Shown here: piece after piece, positions 22,878 through 30,344 of the stretch | How the letters are laid out: each line of letters starts with the position of its first letter | Position numbering within the stretch: position 1 is the first letter of the stretch | Source of the DNA: a virus | Length of the DNA: 35,603 bases | IMG/VR virus record: IMGVR_UViG_3300034524_000062 | Span: 1 to 35,603 of that record | Strand: one strand, 5' to 3' | Notes under the pieces: model-generated | Seen by the model: the letters and a program-made list of their open reading frames with translations, nothing else | Told to the model about the DNA's origin: nothing | Database searches by the model: none | Translations under genes and position numbers: made by a program

Positions 22878-24178
22878 TAGTAAGCCCCCTTCACAACCGC
22901 CCGCCGTTTGGCCACCGACTCGTATTCCGGCCTGCCCGGCGGGTTGGTCCCGGCGTGGAGAGCCAGGGCCAGAGCCCAGAACCGGTCCGCGTGCCCGCCC
23001 CCGGACTCGCTCCGCTCGGCGTCATAGCGGATGTTGCCGGCCGCCGTGGTAACCTTCTTTACGCTGTGCAGGTCCTCGCGTATCTCCCGGCGGGCCGGTA
23101 TCCGCACCAGGCGATCCTCGAACTTGCGCCGCTGGGTCACCGCCAATTCCTGCTTCACCGCAGGGGTAAAGGTGACGGGTTCCACCAGATAGCCGTAACG
23201 CTCCTGAGCTTCCTCGGCAAGCTGCATCCCTAAGCCCGTGCTGTCGATGCAGGCCCGGCGCATGCGGGGCAGGGAGAGGTACCAGAACAATTCCTGCCTT
23301 TGCACCCGGAACGGCGTCTTAGTTAATTCCTTGACCGCCCTGGTCCAGAAGACATCCCCCAGGACTTCGCAGAGCCAGATCACCGTCAGGTCGCGCTTGC
23401 GGCCGATGTCCACCCCCAGGTAAAGGTCCCCCTGGGGCTCATAGTCCTCGGGCAGCTCGGTGGTGGCCCGATCATCCTCACAGTTGTTGATCATCTCGTA
23501 GGGCAGGAGGGAGTCGGCCTCGTCAAGGAACTCGCAGCAGAACTCTTGCAGCCAGTCGTCCTCGGACTCAACGCCCTTGCGCAGCTCCTCGATGTCTACG
23601 TCCATGCCCTGTTCCTTGGCCTGGTAAATGTCTACCCGGTGTTTCGACCAGGTACCTGTGTCGTCCATCCACAGGTTGTAGAACTTGTTGGACTTGCCCT
23701 GTGGCGTGCTGATTACCCTGATTTTGTAACCCCTGGTAATGGTGGGGTAGAGGGCCGTCCATATCTTCCTGCTGTCGGCGTGGAAGGCGAACTCGTCCAG
23801 CACCACGTTTCCGGAAAAGCCCCTGGCTGTGTCCGGGTTTGCCGGCAGGCCGATCACCTTTGACCCGTTGGGGAAGCGTATCTCAAGCTGCTTGAAGTCC
23901 TTATCGTCGATCTGAAACGTCGTCTCCAGCTCCTGGCAGGCCACCCCGATGGCCCTGGCGTGCATGGCTACCTTCTCCATTAGCTCTTTGCTCTGCCGTT
24001 CGCCACGGGAAAGGAGCACCCACAAGGTCCGATGCTCCACTGCGTCCAGCACCACTTCCAGGGCCACGGCGAAGGAGAAACCGGTCTGCCGCGCTTTTAG
24101 GGCAATCTTGAAGCGGCTCTTGTCCTCGACCCATCTCTTCTGGTATTCAGCTAACTGGATGGCGCTAGATAATGCCAT
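22877..24178 (-). CDS. Terminase large subunit (Mu gp28-like)
   Basis: This 433-aa packaging ATPase/nuclease has a variant Walker A at about residues 28-36 (KARQTGFSF), Walker B VVLDEF at 125-130, and the nuclease aspartate motif LYLGVDIGRKRDLTV starting the RNase H-like domain, followed by RRACIDSTGLGMQLAEEA. It drives headful packaging from near the repressor end of integrated copies, as in Mu. The Walker A form with Gln-Thr-Gly is normal for the Mu/B-type family. It overlaps the gp27-like gene by 14 bases. Confidence 0.95.
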   Translation of the reverse strand: MALSSAIQLAEYQKRWVEDKSRFKIALKARQTGFSFAVALEVVLDAVEHRTLWVLLSRGERQSKELMEKVAMHARAIGVACQELETTFQIDDKDFKQLEIRFPNGSKVIGLPANPDTARGFSGNVVLDEFAFHADSRKIWTALYPTITRGYKIRVISTPQGKSNKFYNLWMDDTGTWSKHRVDIYQAKEQGMDVDIEELRKGVESEDDWLQEFCCEFLDEADSLLPYEMINNCEDDRATTELPEDYEPQGDLYLGVDIGRKRDLTVIWLCEVLGDVFWTRAVKELTKTPFRVQRQELFWYLSLPRMRRACIDSTGLGMQLAEEAQERYGYLVEPVTFTPAVKQELAVTQRRKFEDRLVRIPARREIREDLHSVKKVTTAAGNIRYDAERSESGGGHADRFWALALALHAGTNPPGRPEYESVAKRRAVVKGAY

Positions 24179-24695
24179 AGATTTGCTCCTTGATTATGGC
24201 CAAAGTTTCCGGGTCGAGGCCCTTCTTCTGGGCCGTCTGCTCGATCTGTTTCACCGCCGCCTCCGCCTTTTGTTTGAACTCCAGCTTCAGCCGCTCCCTC
24301 GCCACGGCGCTGCGCTCAAGCAGTGCCAGGGCCTTGATGGCCTCGGTAACCTTCTTGTCCAGCCCCTGCCCGGCATCCCCGGCGGCCAGCAGGGCCTCGG
24401 TTATGAGCTGGCTGGCCAGGGCGCTGGCCGCTTCGTTCAGCTCGGTGGCCGGCCGGTCGGCATTGTCCTCCACGATGGCCCTGGCCTGGTCGCGCACGAT
24501 GCGCAGCCGCTCCAGTCGGGCCAGGAAGTCCTTGCCGTAGCGGCCCACGGAGGACTTGCTGACCTGGTGGCCCATCTGCCTCAGCCAGTCGGCCACCTCC
24601 TGGTAGGTATGGCCCTCCACCAGGCGGGCATTGATTTCCTCCACCAGCTCGGGCGGCAGCTCCCTTTCGATCTTGGAGTGCTTCCGCCTGGCCAT
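24165..24695 (-). CDS. Terminase small subunit (Mu gp27-like, DUF3486)
   Basis: A 176-aa protein of the DUF3486 type, upstream of the large terminase. The N-terminal HTH is clear: HSKIERELPPELVEEINARL, VEGHTYQEVADWLRQMG and VSKSSVGRYGKDFL. The rest is helical with a Lys/Glu-rich C terminus. It should recognise the phage end and recruit the large subunit. The spacing and overlap with neighbours match Mu-like operons. Confidence 0.92.
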   Translation of the reverse strand: MARRKHSKIERELPPELVEEINARLVEGHTYQEVADWLRQMGHQVSKSSVGRYGKDFLARLERLRIVRDQARAIVEDNADRPATELNEAASALASQLITEALLAAGDAGQGLDKKVTEAIKALALLERSAVARERLKLEFKQKAEAAVKQIEQTAQKKGLDPETLAIIKEQIYGII

Positions 24696-25000
24696 TAAAC
24701 ATTCACTCCCGGATCGTCCGGGATGTTGCCCTCCAGCAGGTCCTTGCCCTTCGCGGTCAGCTTGGCCACCCTCATGGTCAGGCCCAGGTCGTCGGATTCA
24801 AGCTGCCGGCACTCCACGTACCCCTTGTCCTCCAGGTAGTCCAGGTAACCCTGCAAAATGGCCGGGTTAACGTTGTAGCTTATGTCATTTAGAGTTAGGG
24901 CGATCACGCGGTCGCTTACCTCGTGGGGATAGTCCAGGTCCAGGATTTTCAAAATGCGGCCCCTGATCTCGCGGGCCTCGGCTCGATTGGTCTTCGCCAC
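24695..25000 (-). CDS. Mu gp26-like small winged-helix protein
   Basis: The 101-aa protein has a winged-helix pattern: ARE.RGRILKILDLDYPHEV, YNVNPAILQGYLDYLEDKGY, then MRVAKLTAKGKDLLEG as wing and last helix. It occupies the gp26 slot before the small terminase. The start is a GTG after GGAGGTG. Its function is unknown; a role in DNA recognition during packaging or late regulation is possible. Confidence 0.75.
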   Translation of the reverse strand: MAKTNRAEAREIRGRILKILDLDYPHEVSDRVIALTLNDISYNVNPAILQGYLDYLEDKGYVECRQLESDDLGLTMRVAKLTAKGKDLLEGNIPDDPGVNV

Positions 25001-25300
25001 TTACTTTACACCTCCCACCAGTTTGGCGATGGCCTCTTTAATTTCTGTCGTGTCGGTCGCCACCCGGTCGATCTTCGCCTCCAGGGTGGCCGTCGTCCTG
25101 ATGAAGTCCTCCCGCAGGACGTACTGGCGGGGAAGCGCAGCCTTAAAGTCAGCCAGCTCCTTGGCCAGAAGCTCCGTCGCCTCTTCCTGCTTCGCCTGCC
25201 GCTCTTTAAGTGTGTTTCTGGTGTCCTGGATCAGGTACCCAAGAGCGGCCAGGGTGGCCGAAAGGACCATGAGAAGGATTTGCACTGCAATGCTGCTCAT
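25001..25300 (-). CDS. Mu gp25-like membrane/coiled-coil protein (DUF2730-like), first late gene
   Basis: The predicted 99-aa product has an N-terminal hydrophobic segment (IAVQILLMVLSATLAALGYL) followed by a coiled coil rich in Glu and Lys (DTRNTLKERQAKQEEATELL). This fits DUF2730/gp25-like proteins of Mu-type phages. The start chosen is the ATG at 25298-25300, behind GAGGTGC. A longer frame to 25387 would cross the terminator hairpin and late promoter and is unlikely. It is the first gene of the late operon. Confidence 0.75.
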   Translation of the reverse strand: MSSIAVQILLMVLSATLAALGYLIQDTRNTLKERQAKQEEATELLAKELADFKAALPRQYVLREDFIRTTATLEAKIDRVATDTTEIKEAIAKLVGGVK

Positions 25301-25325
25301 GTTGCACCTCGCCGGCAAAGTTTTG

Positions 25326-25360
25326 AACCAAAAAGAAAAATCCCAGCATCTACTGGGATT
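25326..25360 (-). terminator. Intrinsic terminator between early/middle and late operons
   Basis: On the minus strand AATCCCAG (25353-25360) pairs with CTGGGATT (25339-25346) around a six-base loop, followed directly by TTTCTTTTT. It lies 46 bases beyond the mor stop codon and ends the early/middle transcript. Confidence 0.8.
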
Positions 25361-25387
25361 GTAACCTGCCCGCATATCCGGTTTCAA
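25358..25387 (-). promoter_or_regulatory. Predicted late promoter overlapping the terminator
   Basis: Minus-strand TTGAAA (25382-25387) and TACAAT (25358-25363) are separated by 18 bases. The -10 overlaps the 5' arm of the terminator, so transcripts would start near 25351, inside the loop, and lack that arm. Mor-type activators usually bind just upstream of such late promoters. Confidence 0.55.
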
Positions 25388-25405
25388 AAAAAGCCCTTGA
25401 GAAAT

Positions 25406-25735
25406 TTATTTCCCGAAAGTGCTTTCCAGGAATTCCTCGCTAAAAAGGGACGGCTGGTGGCTTTCATCCGGCCGCTCGGCCAGTATCTTCCTGACCCAGG
25501 CCTCCGTCAGCCCGTACTTGATCGCCAATTGCTTGTGGTTGCCGCCGTCGAATTCCTCCCTGATTTTCTTGTCCCTGATGAGCTTGATGGTACTGTCCAG
25601 CTTTGTAAAATACAGGGTGGTGCCCTGGAACTCCTTCGCCAGTTTCATGGTATTCTCCAGGCCGATGATGGATGTCAGCTTCCGGTAGGGCTCGGGCAGC
25701 ACCTCGGGATTGATCTCTTTCATCCACTGCTCCAA
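25406..25735 (-). CDS. mor: Mor-family transcription activator of late/middle genes
   Basis: This 109-aa protein belongs to the Mor/C family of Mu, DNA-binding dimers that activate phage promoters by contacting RNA polymerase. The N-terminal dimerisation part (LPEPYRKLTSIIGLENTMKL AKEF with a break) is followed by a C-terminal HTH (FDGGNHKQLAIKYGLTEAWV, then RKILAE). The TTG start lies seven bases after GGGAGGG. It is the last gene before the terminator and late promoter, as expected for the switch gene. Only one such gene is present, so it may combine the roles of Mu Mor and C. Confidence 0.9.
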   Translation of the reverse strand: MEQWMKEINPEVLPEPYRKLTSIIGLENTMKLAKEFQGTTLYFTKLDSTIKLIRDKKIREEFDGGNHKQLAIKYGLTEAWVRKILAERPDESHQPSLFSEEFLESTFGK

Positions 25736-25778
25736 ATTGCCACCCTCCCTGTTATCTTAATCATCAATTCTGCCGGCG

Positions 25779-26198
25779 TCAAGGTGCCGCACACTCCTTT
25801 CTGCCGGCCAGGGCCTTTAAGCCCTCGATTACCCGCCAGGCCTGCGCCCTGGTAAGCCACTGGGGGTTGTCCACTCCGGCATACTTGCGGCAGAACCCCT
25901 GCAGGCGCTTCGGGTTGTCGGCCCAGCCCAGCTCCTTCTCCAGCTCCCTGATCTTCCAGAGTTGCTTTTTGGTGGCCAGGGCCACCTTGCGGCCGCCCGG
26001 CAGAACGATGGACCGCGAACGGTTGGCCCGGTTTTCCAGGTCGTCAATGACCAGGGCGGCTTCCCGCTTGGTCAGTTCGGATATGTGTTCCTTGCCCGTC
26101 AGGCCTTCCACGATGGCGTGCAGAAGGTCGTCGTCCAGGCACAGCTCCCTCGCGGTAGCGAAGACTTTCTTCCTTTGCGCTGCCGTGATGCCGTCCAT
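25779..26198 (-). CDS. gemA: GemA-like regulatory protein (Mu gp16, DUF1018)
   Basis: A 139-aa DUF1018 protein like Mu gp16/GemA, which affects host gene expression and DNA supercoiling in Mu. Family features are DDDLLHAIVEGLTGKEHISE, LTKREAALVIDDLE and the C-terminal KKQLWKIRELEKELGWADNP, then WLTRAQAWRVIEGLKAL. The ATG at 26196-26198, six bases behind GGGGGG, was preferred to a TTG two codons earlier. It lies between the early genes and mor, as in many Mu-like phages. Confidence 0.88.
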   Translation of the reverse strand: MDGITAAQRKKVFATARELCLDDDLLHAIVEGLTGKEHISELTKREAALVIDDLENRANRSRSIVLPGGRKVALATKKQLWKIRELEKELGWADNPKRLQGFCRKYAGVDNPQWLTRAQAWRVIEGLKALAGRKECAAP

Positions 26199-26219
26199 GT
26201 TCAACCCCCCTTGGCTTCA

Positions 26220-26462
26220 TCATTCTACGGTTACCGCCACCCATACGCCCTTTTCCCTGGCCAGCACCACCACATGCCGGCTGCCCACCAGTTTCAGCCT
26301 GAACTTGCCGTCGCTCTGGCTTTTGGGTCTCCTGCTCTTGAGGCTCCTGGCCACCCAGGCCTGCTGCGCGGAAGGGGGGGCGTTGCCCACCCGCTCCCGG
26401 TAACGTTCCTTGAAATGTTCTGTGAGAATAACCGTAACCTTCTTCCCGCGCAAGGCCGGCAC
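26220..26462 (-). CDS. Small basic protein of unknown function
   Basis: The 80-aa product is basic, with HFKERYRERVGNAPPSAQQA near the N terminus and a beta-like second half (KFRLKLVGSRHVVVLAREKG, then WVAVTVE). This order of helix then strands ending in a hydrophobic strand is reminiscent of small RelE-like or phage nuclease-like folds, but I see no certain catalytic set and do not assign a function. The start may be GTG at 26462 or TTG at 26453; the second has better spacing from AGGGGG. Confidence 0.6.
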   Translation of the reverse strand: MPALRGKKVTVILTEHFKERYRERVGNAPPSAQQAWVARSLKSRRPKSQSDGKFRLKLVGSRHVVVLAREKGVWVAVTVE

Positions 26463-26465
26463 CCC

Positions 26466-26573
26466 CTATGGGAGCCAGCCCCAGTGCCTCGCTACTACAA
26501 CCGCTGCCGTGAAATACCCGGCCGCGAAGCCGATAAAGATGTACACCAGGATTTCCGCTACCGCGCCCCTCAC
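26466..26573 (-). CDS. Tiny membrane peptide, 35 codons
   Basis: A GTG-initiated frame (26571-26573) behind GGAGGTG encodes a 35-residue peptide that is a single transmembrane helix: GAVAEILVYIFIGFAAGYFT, then AAVVVARHWGWLP. It fits neatly between the Gam gene (stop 26577) and the next gene. It is similar to the other small peptide at 28361-28498 in the I-G-x-x-x-G-x-F-T-A-A pattern. Such peptides (DUF3789-like) are common in Firmicute phages; function unknown. Confidence 0.65.
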   Translation of the reverse strand: MRGAVAEILVYIFIGFAAGYFTAAVVVARHWGWLP

Positions 26574-26576
26574 GAC

Positions 26577-27092
26577 CTACACCTCCACCAGCTTGTCCCG
26601 GTTGACCTCGTACCAGAATACGTCTTCGGTCTTGATCTTAGCGCCCACGGCCTCTACGGTAGCCGGGTCGTATTTCTTAAGGGTGTCCTTGCTGACCTCT
26701 TCCTTAATCACGATGCAGTCGGTCATTCCCCTGGCTTTCAGAGCCGCGATGATGGCCTTGACGTTGCGCAGGATCACTTTGGTTGATTGCCGGAAACCGA
26801 TGCGCCCGAAGTTCAGCTCCCTGGACTTCTTGCCGTCCAGGCCGTCCTTGTGAGTTTCGGCGAACTCCTTCACCAACCGCTCCAGGAAAGCCTTGCGCTC
26901 CTGGAGAGGTTGGGCCTGGTTGGCCAGCTCCTCTTTTAGGTCGGTTATCTTGCGGTTGTATTCCGCCTCCATGCTCTCGATCTCCAGGTCGATCCGGCCG
27001 ATTTCGCGCAGGGTGTCGTCTACCTCCGTCCAGCTCTTGAGGGCGGTGTCCTCCAGCCTGCGCCTTGCGGTTGCTGCCTTTGCCATGTTCAT
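26577..27092 (-). CDS. gam: Host-nuclease inhibitor Gam
   Basis: This 171-aa protein is a Mu Gam-family DNA-end-binding protein, related in fold to Ku, which protects linear phage DNA from exonucleases. It has the long N-terminal coiled coil (TLREIGRIDLEIESMEAEYN, then KITDLKEELANQAQPL) and the conserved RELNFGRIGFRQSTKVIL and VIKEEVSKDTLKKYD segments. It is the usual length and lies in the early operon as in Mu. Confidence 0.93.
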   Translation of the reverse strand: MNMAKAATARRRLEDTALKSWTEVDDTLREIGRIDLEIESMEAEYNRKITDLKEELANQAQPLQERKAFLERLVKEFAETHKDGLDGKKSRELNFGRIGFRQSTKVILRNVKAIIAALKARGMTDCIVIKEEVSKDTLKKYDPATVEAVGAKIKTEDVFWYEVNRDKLVEV

Positions 27093-27107
27093 CCCTCCTT
27101 GAAGTTT

Positions 27108-27326
27108 TTACGCTATGCCTCGCTCCATCCTGGCCAGCCTGAACAGGTAACTGAGCCTTATCCGGGCCGCCGTTACTTCCAGCGCGGCGGCATCCACCAG
27201 GTCTCTTTCCGTCACCTGGTTAAACCTGGCCTCGGCCTGTTGGACCGCCTCCAGGGCCGCAGCAATGTCGGCGGGCGTCACCTGTACCCGTTCAACCCGG
27301 CCGCTCCTTCTGGCAAACATCCTCAC
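27108..27326 (-). CDS. Small helical protein (DUF2508-like)
   Basis: About 72 aa from a GTG at 27324-27326 that overlaps the stop codon of the DnaC-like gene (GTGA), with AAGGGGTG five bases upstream. The helical part (EAVQQAEARFNQVTERDLVD, then ALEVTAARIRLSYLFRLARM) resembles DUF2508, a family seen in Firmicute genomes and phages with no known function. The longer open frame to 27410 lies inside the upstream gene and is probably not used. Confidence 0.65.
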   Translation of the reverse strand: MRMFARRSGRVERVQVTPADIAAALEAVQQAEARFNQVTERDLVDAAALEVTAARIRLSYLFRLARMERGIA

Positions 27327-28099
27327 CGTTTCACCCCTTTCCGGTAGTCCGGCCCGTCCACCGTAACCACGTGGCACATCTCGAACAGCCTGCTGGTGAT
27401 CCGCTCCCACCCCGGCAACTTCTCCAGTTCCTCCAGCTCCAGGTTGGAGGTGATAATGGTCGGCAGCATGTCGTTATACCTTGCGTTGATGATGACGTAC
27501 AGGCGTTCCGTCACCCACTCGGTATTGCGCTCCGCCCCCAGGTCGTCCAGGATCACCACGTCCAGGGTCTTCAGTAGTTCCAGGCGCTCCTGCGCCTCTT
27601 GGCCTGGTCCGGTCTGCGGGCGAAGCAAGTCCATTATCTCCGGCACGCTGCCGCACACTCCCGGCACCCCCTTCGCCAGGAGGCTGTTCAGGATGCCGTA
27701 AGCCAGGTGGCTCTTGCCCGTGCCAGGCGGGCCGATGAAGCACAGCCCGTTTTTGTTCTCGCCCCGGATGGCCTCGAATTGCTCCACGTACCGGCAGGCG
27801 ATCTTCCAGGCCCCCTTCTGGTAGGTAGGGTCGAAGTCTTCCAGGCGCTTCTTTTGAAACCGCCGGGGCACCCTGGCCGCCTTAAACAGGCGTTCCAGTC
27901 TGGCCTGCTGCTCCCTGGCCAGAAAACAGCGGCAGCGGCGCATCCGCTCGCCGTGTCCATCCTTGACCAGCACCCAGCCGCTGCCGTCGCACTCGCTAAA
28001 AGGGCATGTTGCTTTCGTCGCTTCCGTCGATGTAGTGGCCCCTGTACCGACCCCGGCCATAGCCGCCACGCTCTGGATGGCCTGCGCCAGCTTTTGCAC
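27323..28099 (-). CDS. DnaC/IstB-like helicase loader ATPase
   Basis: A 258-aa AAA+ ATPase that probably loads the host replicative helicase onto phage DNA during replicative transposition. It has an N-terminal Cys cluster (CPFSECDGSGW, then RRCRCF) likely to bind zinc, Walker A GPPGTGKSHLA and Walker B VVILDDLGAE, then a sensor region (IITSNLELEELEKL). The GTG at 28097-28099 behind AAAGGGGTGA was chosen; the first 65 codons of the longer frame look non-coding (Trp/Pro/Arg-rich). It is preceded by the DnaD-like gene. Confidence 0.88.
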   Translation of the reverse strand: MQKLAQAIQSVAAMAGVGTGATTSTEATKATCPFSECDGSGWVLVKDGHGERMRRCRCFLAREQQARLERLFKAARVPRRFQKKRLEDFDPTYQKGAWKIACRYVEQFEAIRGENKNGLCFIGPPGTGKSHLAYGILNSLLAKGVPGVCGSVPEIMDLLRPQTGPGQEAQERLELLKTLDVVILDDLGAERNTEWVTERLYVIINARYNDMLPTIITSNLELEELEKLPGWERITSRLFEMCHVVTVDGPDYRKGVKR

Positions 28100-28361
28100 T
28101 CGCTTCACCCCTTTCCCGCGCCAGCTCCCGCATGATGCCCCTGGTGTAGGCTTCCTTTTTGGCCGGGTATTTTCGGATGTGGATTTGCAAGGCCTCCACC
28201 ACCACCTCGGGCGGGAACCTGGACCAGTATTCCATCTCCTTGGCCAGTACCGACGGGGCGATCTTGCCGGTTTTCCGGGTGGCGGCCAGCACATGGAAGT
28301 ATTGGTCCACCACCCGGAGTTGGGCCGGAGTGTACCGCTGCCGCAGTTCCGCCAGCTCCAT
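27996..28361 (-). CDS. DnaD-like replication protein
   Basis: From the ATG at 28359-28361, behind GGAGGTGA, this encodes about 121 aa. The core (FPPEVVVEALQIHIRKYPAK, then EAYTRGIMRELARE) follows the DnaD/DnaB2 C-terminal pattern that binds DNA and recruits helicase loaders in Firmicutes. Its neighbour is the DnaC-like loader. The Gly/Arg-rich last 35 residues overlap the start of that gene by about 100 bases. The start codon overlaps the stop of the small membrane peptide (TGATG). Confidence 0.75.
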   Translation of the reverse strand: MELAELRQRYTPAQLRVVDQYFHVLAATRKTGKIAPSVLAKEMEYWSRFPPEVVVEALQIHIRKYPAKKEAYTRGIMRELARERGEASAKAGAGHPERGGYGRGRYRGHYIDGSDESNMPF

Positions 28362-28498
28362 CAGTCGGTCACCTCCGGCCGGTACAGCGCACCTGCTTCC
28401 TCGTCGGTCCGCCCGGCCGCCGAAAGCCAGGCCGCCGTAAAGAAGCCCACCCAGCCCCCGATGATAAAGGCCGCTATTAGCCACCAGGGAGAGATCAT
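28361..28498 (-). CDS. Small membrane peptide, 45 codons
   Basis: An ATG at 28496-28498 opens a 45-codon frame encoding a membrane helix (SPWWLIAAFIIGGWVGFFTA, then AWLSAAGRTDEEAG) and a short acidic tail. Its TGA overlaps the ATG of the DnaD-like gene, arguing for a real, coupled gene. It resembles the 35-residue peptide at 26466-26573 in its hydrophobic core. Similar DUF3789-like peptides occur in Firmicute phage replication regions; the function is unknown. Confidence 0.7.
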   Translation of the reverse strand: MISPWWLIAAFIIGGWVGFFTAAWLSAAGRTDEEAGALYRPEVTD

Positions 28499-28953
28499 GA
28501 TGAAGCCCCCCCAGGTTTCTTGGCCACCAGCATGCCGCTTTTCTGGTCGAACACGCAGGCCACGCGGCAGGGGACGGGCCAGCCGTCGTCGGCCAGCTTT
28601 CTGATCAACTTGCTCGCTGAAATAAGCAGTCCATGAGTGGAAGCCTTGCCCCTGTCCGACTTGGCCGGGATGCCAGTTTCGCTTTTCTTAATGGCCAGAA
28701 ATTGCTTGTTGATGCCGATCTGCACCCGGTCGCCGGCCTTCATGCCGGCCTCCAGGGCCGCAGCGCTGGAAACCCTTAAATGAGACTTGCCCACATAGAC
28801 GAAGGGGTCGTTGCCGTTTCCCTTCACGCGGGCCTCCTCGCCGTACCAGGTGAAAGCTTCCGGCTGCCAGAAAGTTTTCACTTCGCCCGACGGACCGGCC
28901 TCCCGCAGGTCGCGGGGGTAGCCGCTGCGCCTGGGCTTATAGGTTTCCATCAT
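28495..28953 (-). CDS. Early-region protein of unknown function
   Basis: The 152-aa product starts at ATG 28951-28953, which overlaps the stop of the upstream gene (ATGA) and follows GAGGAGG. The longer frame to 29169 is a shadow of that gene. The region DPFVYVGKSHLRVSSAAALE, then GMKAGDRVQIGINKQFLAIK, is reminiscent of an AbrB-type swapped-hairpin DNA-binding domain, but this is weak. I do not assign a function. Confidence 0.65.
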   Translation of the reverse strand: MMETYKPRRSGYPRDLREAGPSGEVKTFWQPEAFTWYGEEARVKGNGNDPFVYVGKSHLRVSSAAALEAGMKAGDRVQIGINKQFLAIKKSETGIPAKSDRGKASTHGLLISASKLIRKLADDGWPVPCRVACVFDQKSGMLVAKKPGGASS

Positions 28954-29324
28954 TCTCCCTCCTCTCCAAAGACCAGCCTGATCTGCTCCGCCTGCCCCCG
29001 GTGTAAACCCAGTTCTTCCGCCGCCCGGTCGAAGGCCCTGGCCGCCTGGGCGATCTCGCGCACCCTGGCCCACAGGTGACGGGAACAGGCGTCCGCTTCC
29101 TCCCGGTCCGCCGGGATATAGAACCCGGTGGGTGGCGTAGGAGCCGAACCCACCGGCACCCCCAGGCACCGCAGCTCGTGGATGGCGGCCCGGACCGTCC
29201 GCTCCGGCATTTCCAGCGCCCTGGCCAAATCCCTGGCCCGCACGGCGTTCCGGCGGCCCACGGCCTTTAGCTTCAGGTAACGCCAGACCTTTTGCCCCTG
29301 CGCGGGAAGCGGGGCGGGTTTCAT
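28950..29324 (-). CDS. Winged-helix DNA-binding protein
   Basis: This 124-aa protein has a winged HTH in its N-terminal half: GQKVWRYLKLKAVGRRNAVR, then ARDLARALEMPERTVRAAIH and ELRCLGVPVGSAP with the wing GFYIP. A helical C terminus follows. It lies just after the MuB-like gene and overlaps it by four bases. In some Mu-like phages a small HTH protein in this position modulates early transcription; that role is inferred. Confidence 0.75.
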   Translation of the reverse strand: MKPAPLPAQGQKVWRYLKLKAVGRRNAVRARDLARALEMPERTVRAAIHELRCLGVPVGSAPTPPTGFYIPADREEADACSRHLWARVREIAQAARAFDRAAEELGLHRGQAEQIRLVFGEEGE

Positions 29325-30304
29325 TTCAGAGTCAGCTCCTCGGCCGCCATGACTATCGCTTCATTGATCACCCCGCCGTCGGCTATATCCAAGGACCGCC
29401 TCAAAATCGTCGTCAACCGGCGCATCCCGCCGGCCTCCCTGGCCGCGCCCCTGGCCAGCAGGTACTCCCTGGCCGCCGGTGTCATGTTGAACTGGGCCAG
29501 GATGGCCTGCATCTCGTCCTTAGTCACCCCCTGCAGCTCCCGCAGGAAGCTCACCCGGCTGTAGAGCTGGGCCAGGTTCTCCCGCAGGGAAGGTCCCCTG
29601 GTAAGCCAGGCCCGTAAGCGCGGCAGGCCGCAGACCACCACGCCGGTCTTCCCCTGGTCGTAAAGCATGCGCAGGATTTCCAACTTGCGCACCGTCCGGG
29701 ATGAGGACGACACCAGCATGTCGGCCTCATCCACGATGATCAGCCGGGGCTCGGCCCGCAGGGCCGCCACCACCCGCTGCATGATGTCCCTCAATCCCCC
29801 GCCCAGTTCGACCCCCACGGCCTGGGCGATCTCTTCCACCAGTTGCTTGCTGGTCATCAGCACGTCGGCGGTGATCAGGATGGCGCGCGGGTCCTGCTTC
29901 AGGTACTCGTTCAGGGCCGTGGTTTTACCGCTTCCGGGAGCCCCCAGGATCACGCCCATGGCGCGCTCCTTGGCGCAGGCCTTGCAGACTCCGATCACCC
30001 GTTTGGCGTCCTCGGTCATGATAAAGTCCACCGTGGTCCGGTACTCCTGAGCCGCCGCTGCCTCCCCGGAAGCCTGCGCCTGTTCGGCCGCCTCCACAGC
30101 CGCCTTCAGCTCCAGGAGCTTGGCCGCCACCTGCTCGGAATCCAGCCCGGATGCGAACCTGGACACCAGCGGCCTGGAAACGCCGATCTGCCGGGCGATC
30201 TCCTCTTTCGTGACGCCCCTTTCCTCGGTCATGTAGCGCAGCCATTCCCGCGCCTGGTCCTGGTCAACAGCAGCCTCTTTTTTGCCCACCAACGCCAGGG
30301 ACAT
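29321..30304 (-). CDS. Transposition target-DNA ATPase (MuB-like)
   Basis: A 327-aa AAA+ ATPase, the MuB counterpart that polymerises on DNA, selects targets and activates the transposase. The N-terminal HTH is visible (VTKEEIARQIGVSRPLVSRF), as in Mu B. Walker A GAPGSGKTTAL lies at 121-131 and Walker B LIIVDEADML at 188-197. The ATG is eight bases after AAGGAGG. It directly follows the transposase gene. Mu B also gives target immunity, which may apply here. Confidence 0.95.
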   Translation of the reverse strand: MSLALVGKKEAAVDQDQAREWLRYMTEERGVTKEEIARQIGVSRPLVSRFASGLDSEQVAAKLLELKAAVEAAEQAQASGEAAAAQEYRTTVDFIMTEDAKRVIGVCKACAKERAMGVILGAPGSGKTTALNEYLKQDPRAILITADVLMTSKQLVEEIAQAVGVELGGGLRDIMQRVVAALRAEPRLIIVDEADMLVSSSSRTVRKLEILRMLYDQGKTGVVVCGLPRLRAWLTRGPSLRENLAQLYSRVSFLRELQGVTKDEMQAILAQFNMTPAAREYLLARGAAREAGGMRRLTTILRRSLDIADGGVINEAIVMAAEELTLK

Positions 30305-30344
30305 CTTCCATTCCTCCTTTTCTTTGGGTTTTGAATTTCAGGCC

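Noticed and set aside
27996-28484. Longer N terminus of the DnaD-like frame and the first 65 codons of the DnaC-like frame
   Set aside because: The extra residues are Gly/Arg/Trp-rich shadows of neighbouring genes, while good internal starts with ribosome sites exist at 28361 and 28099.
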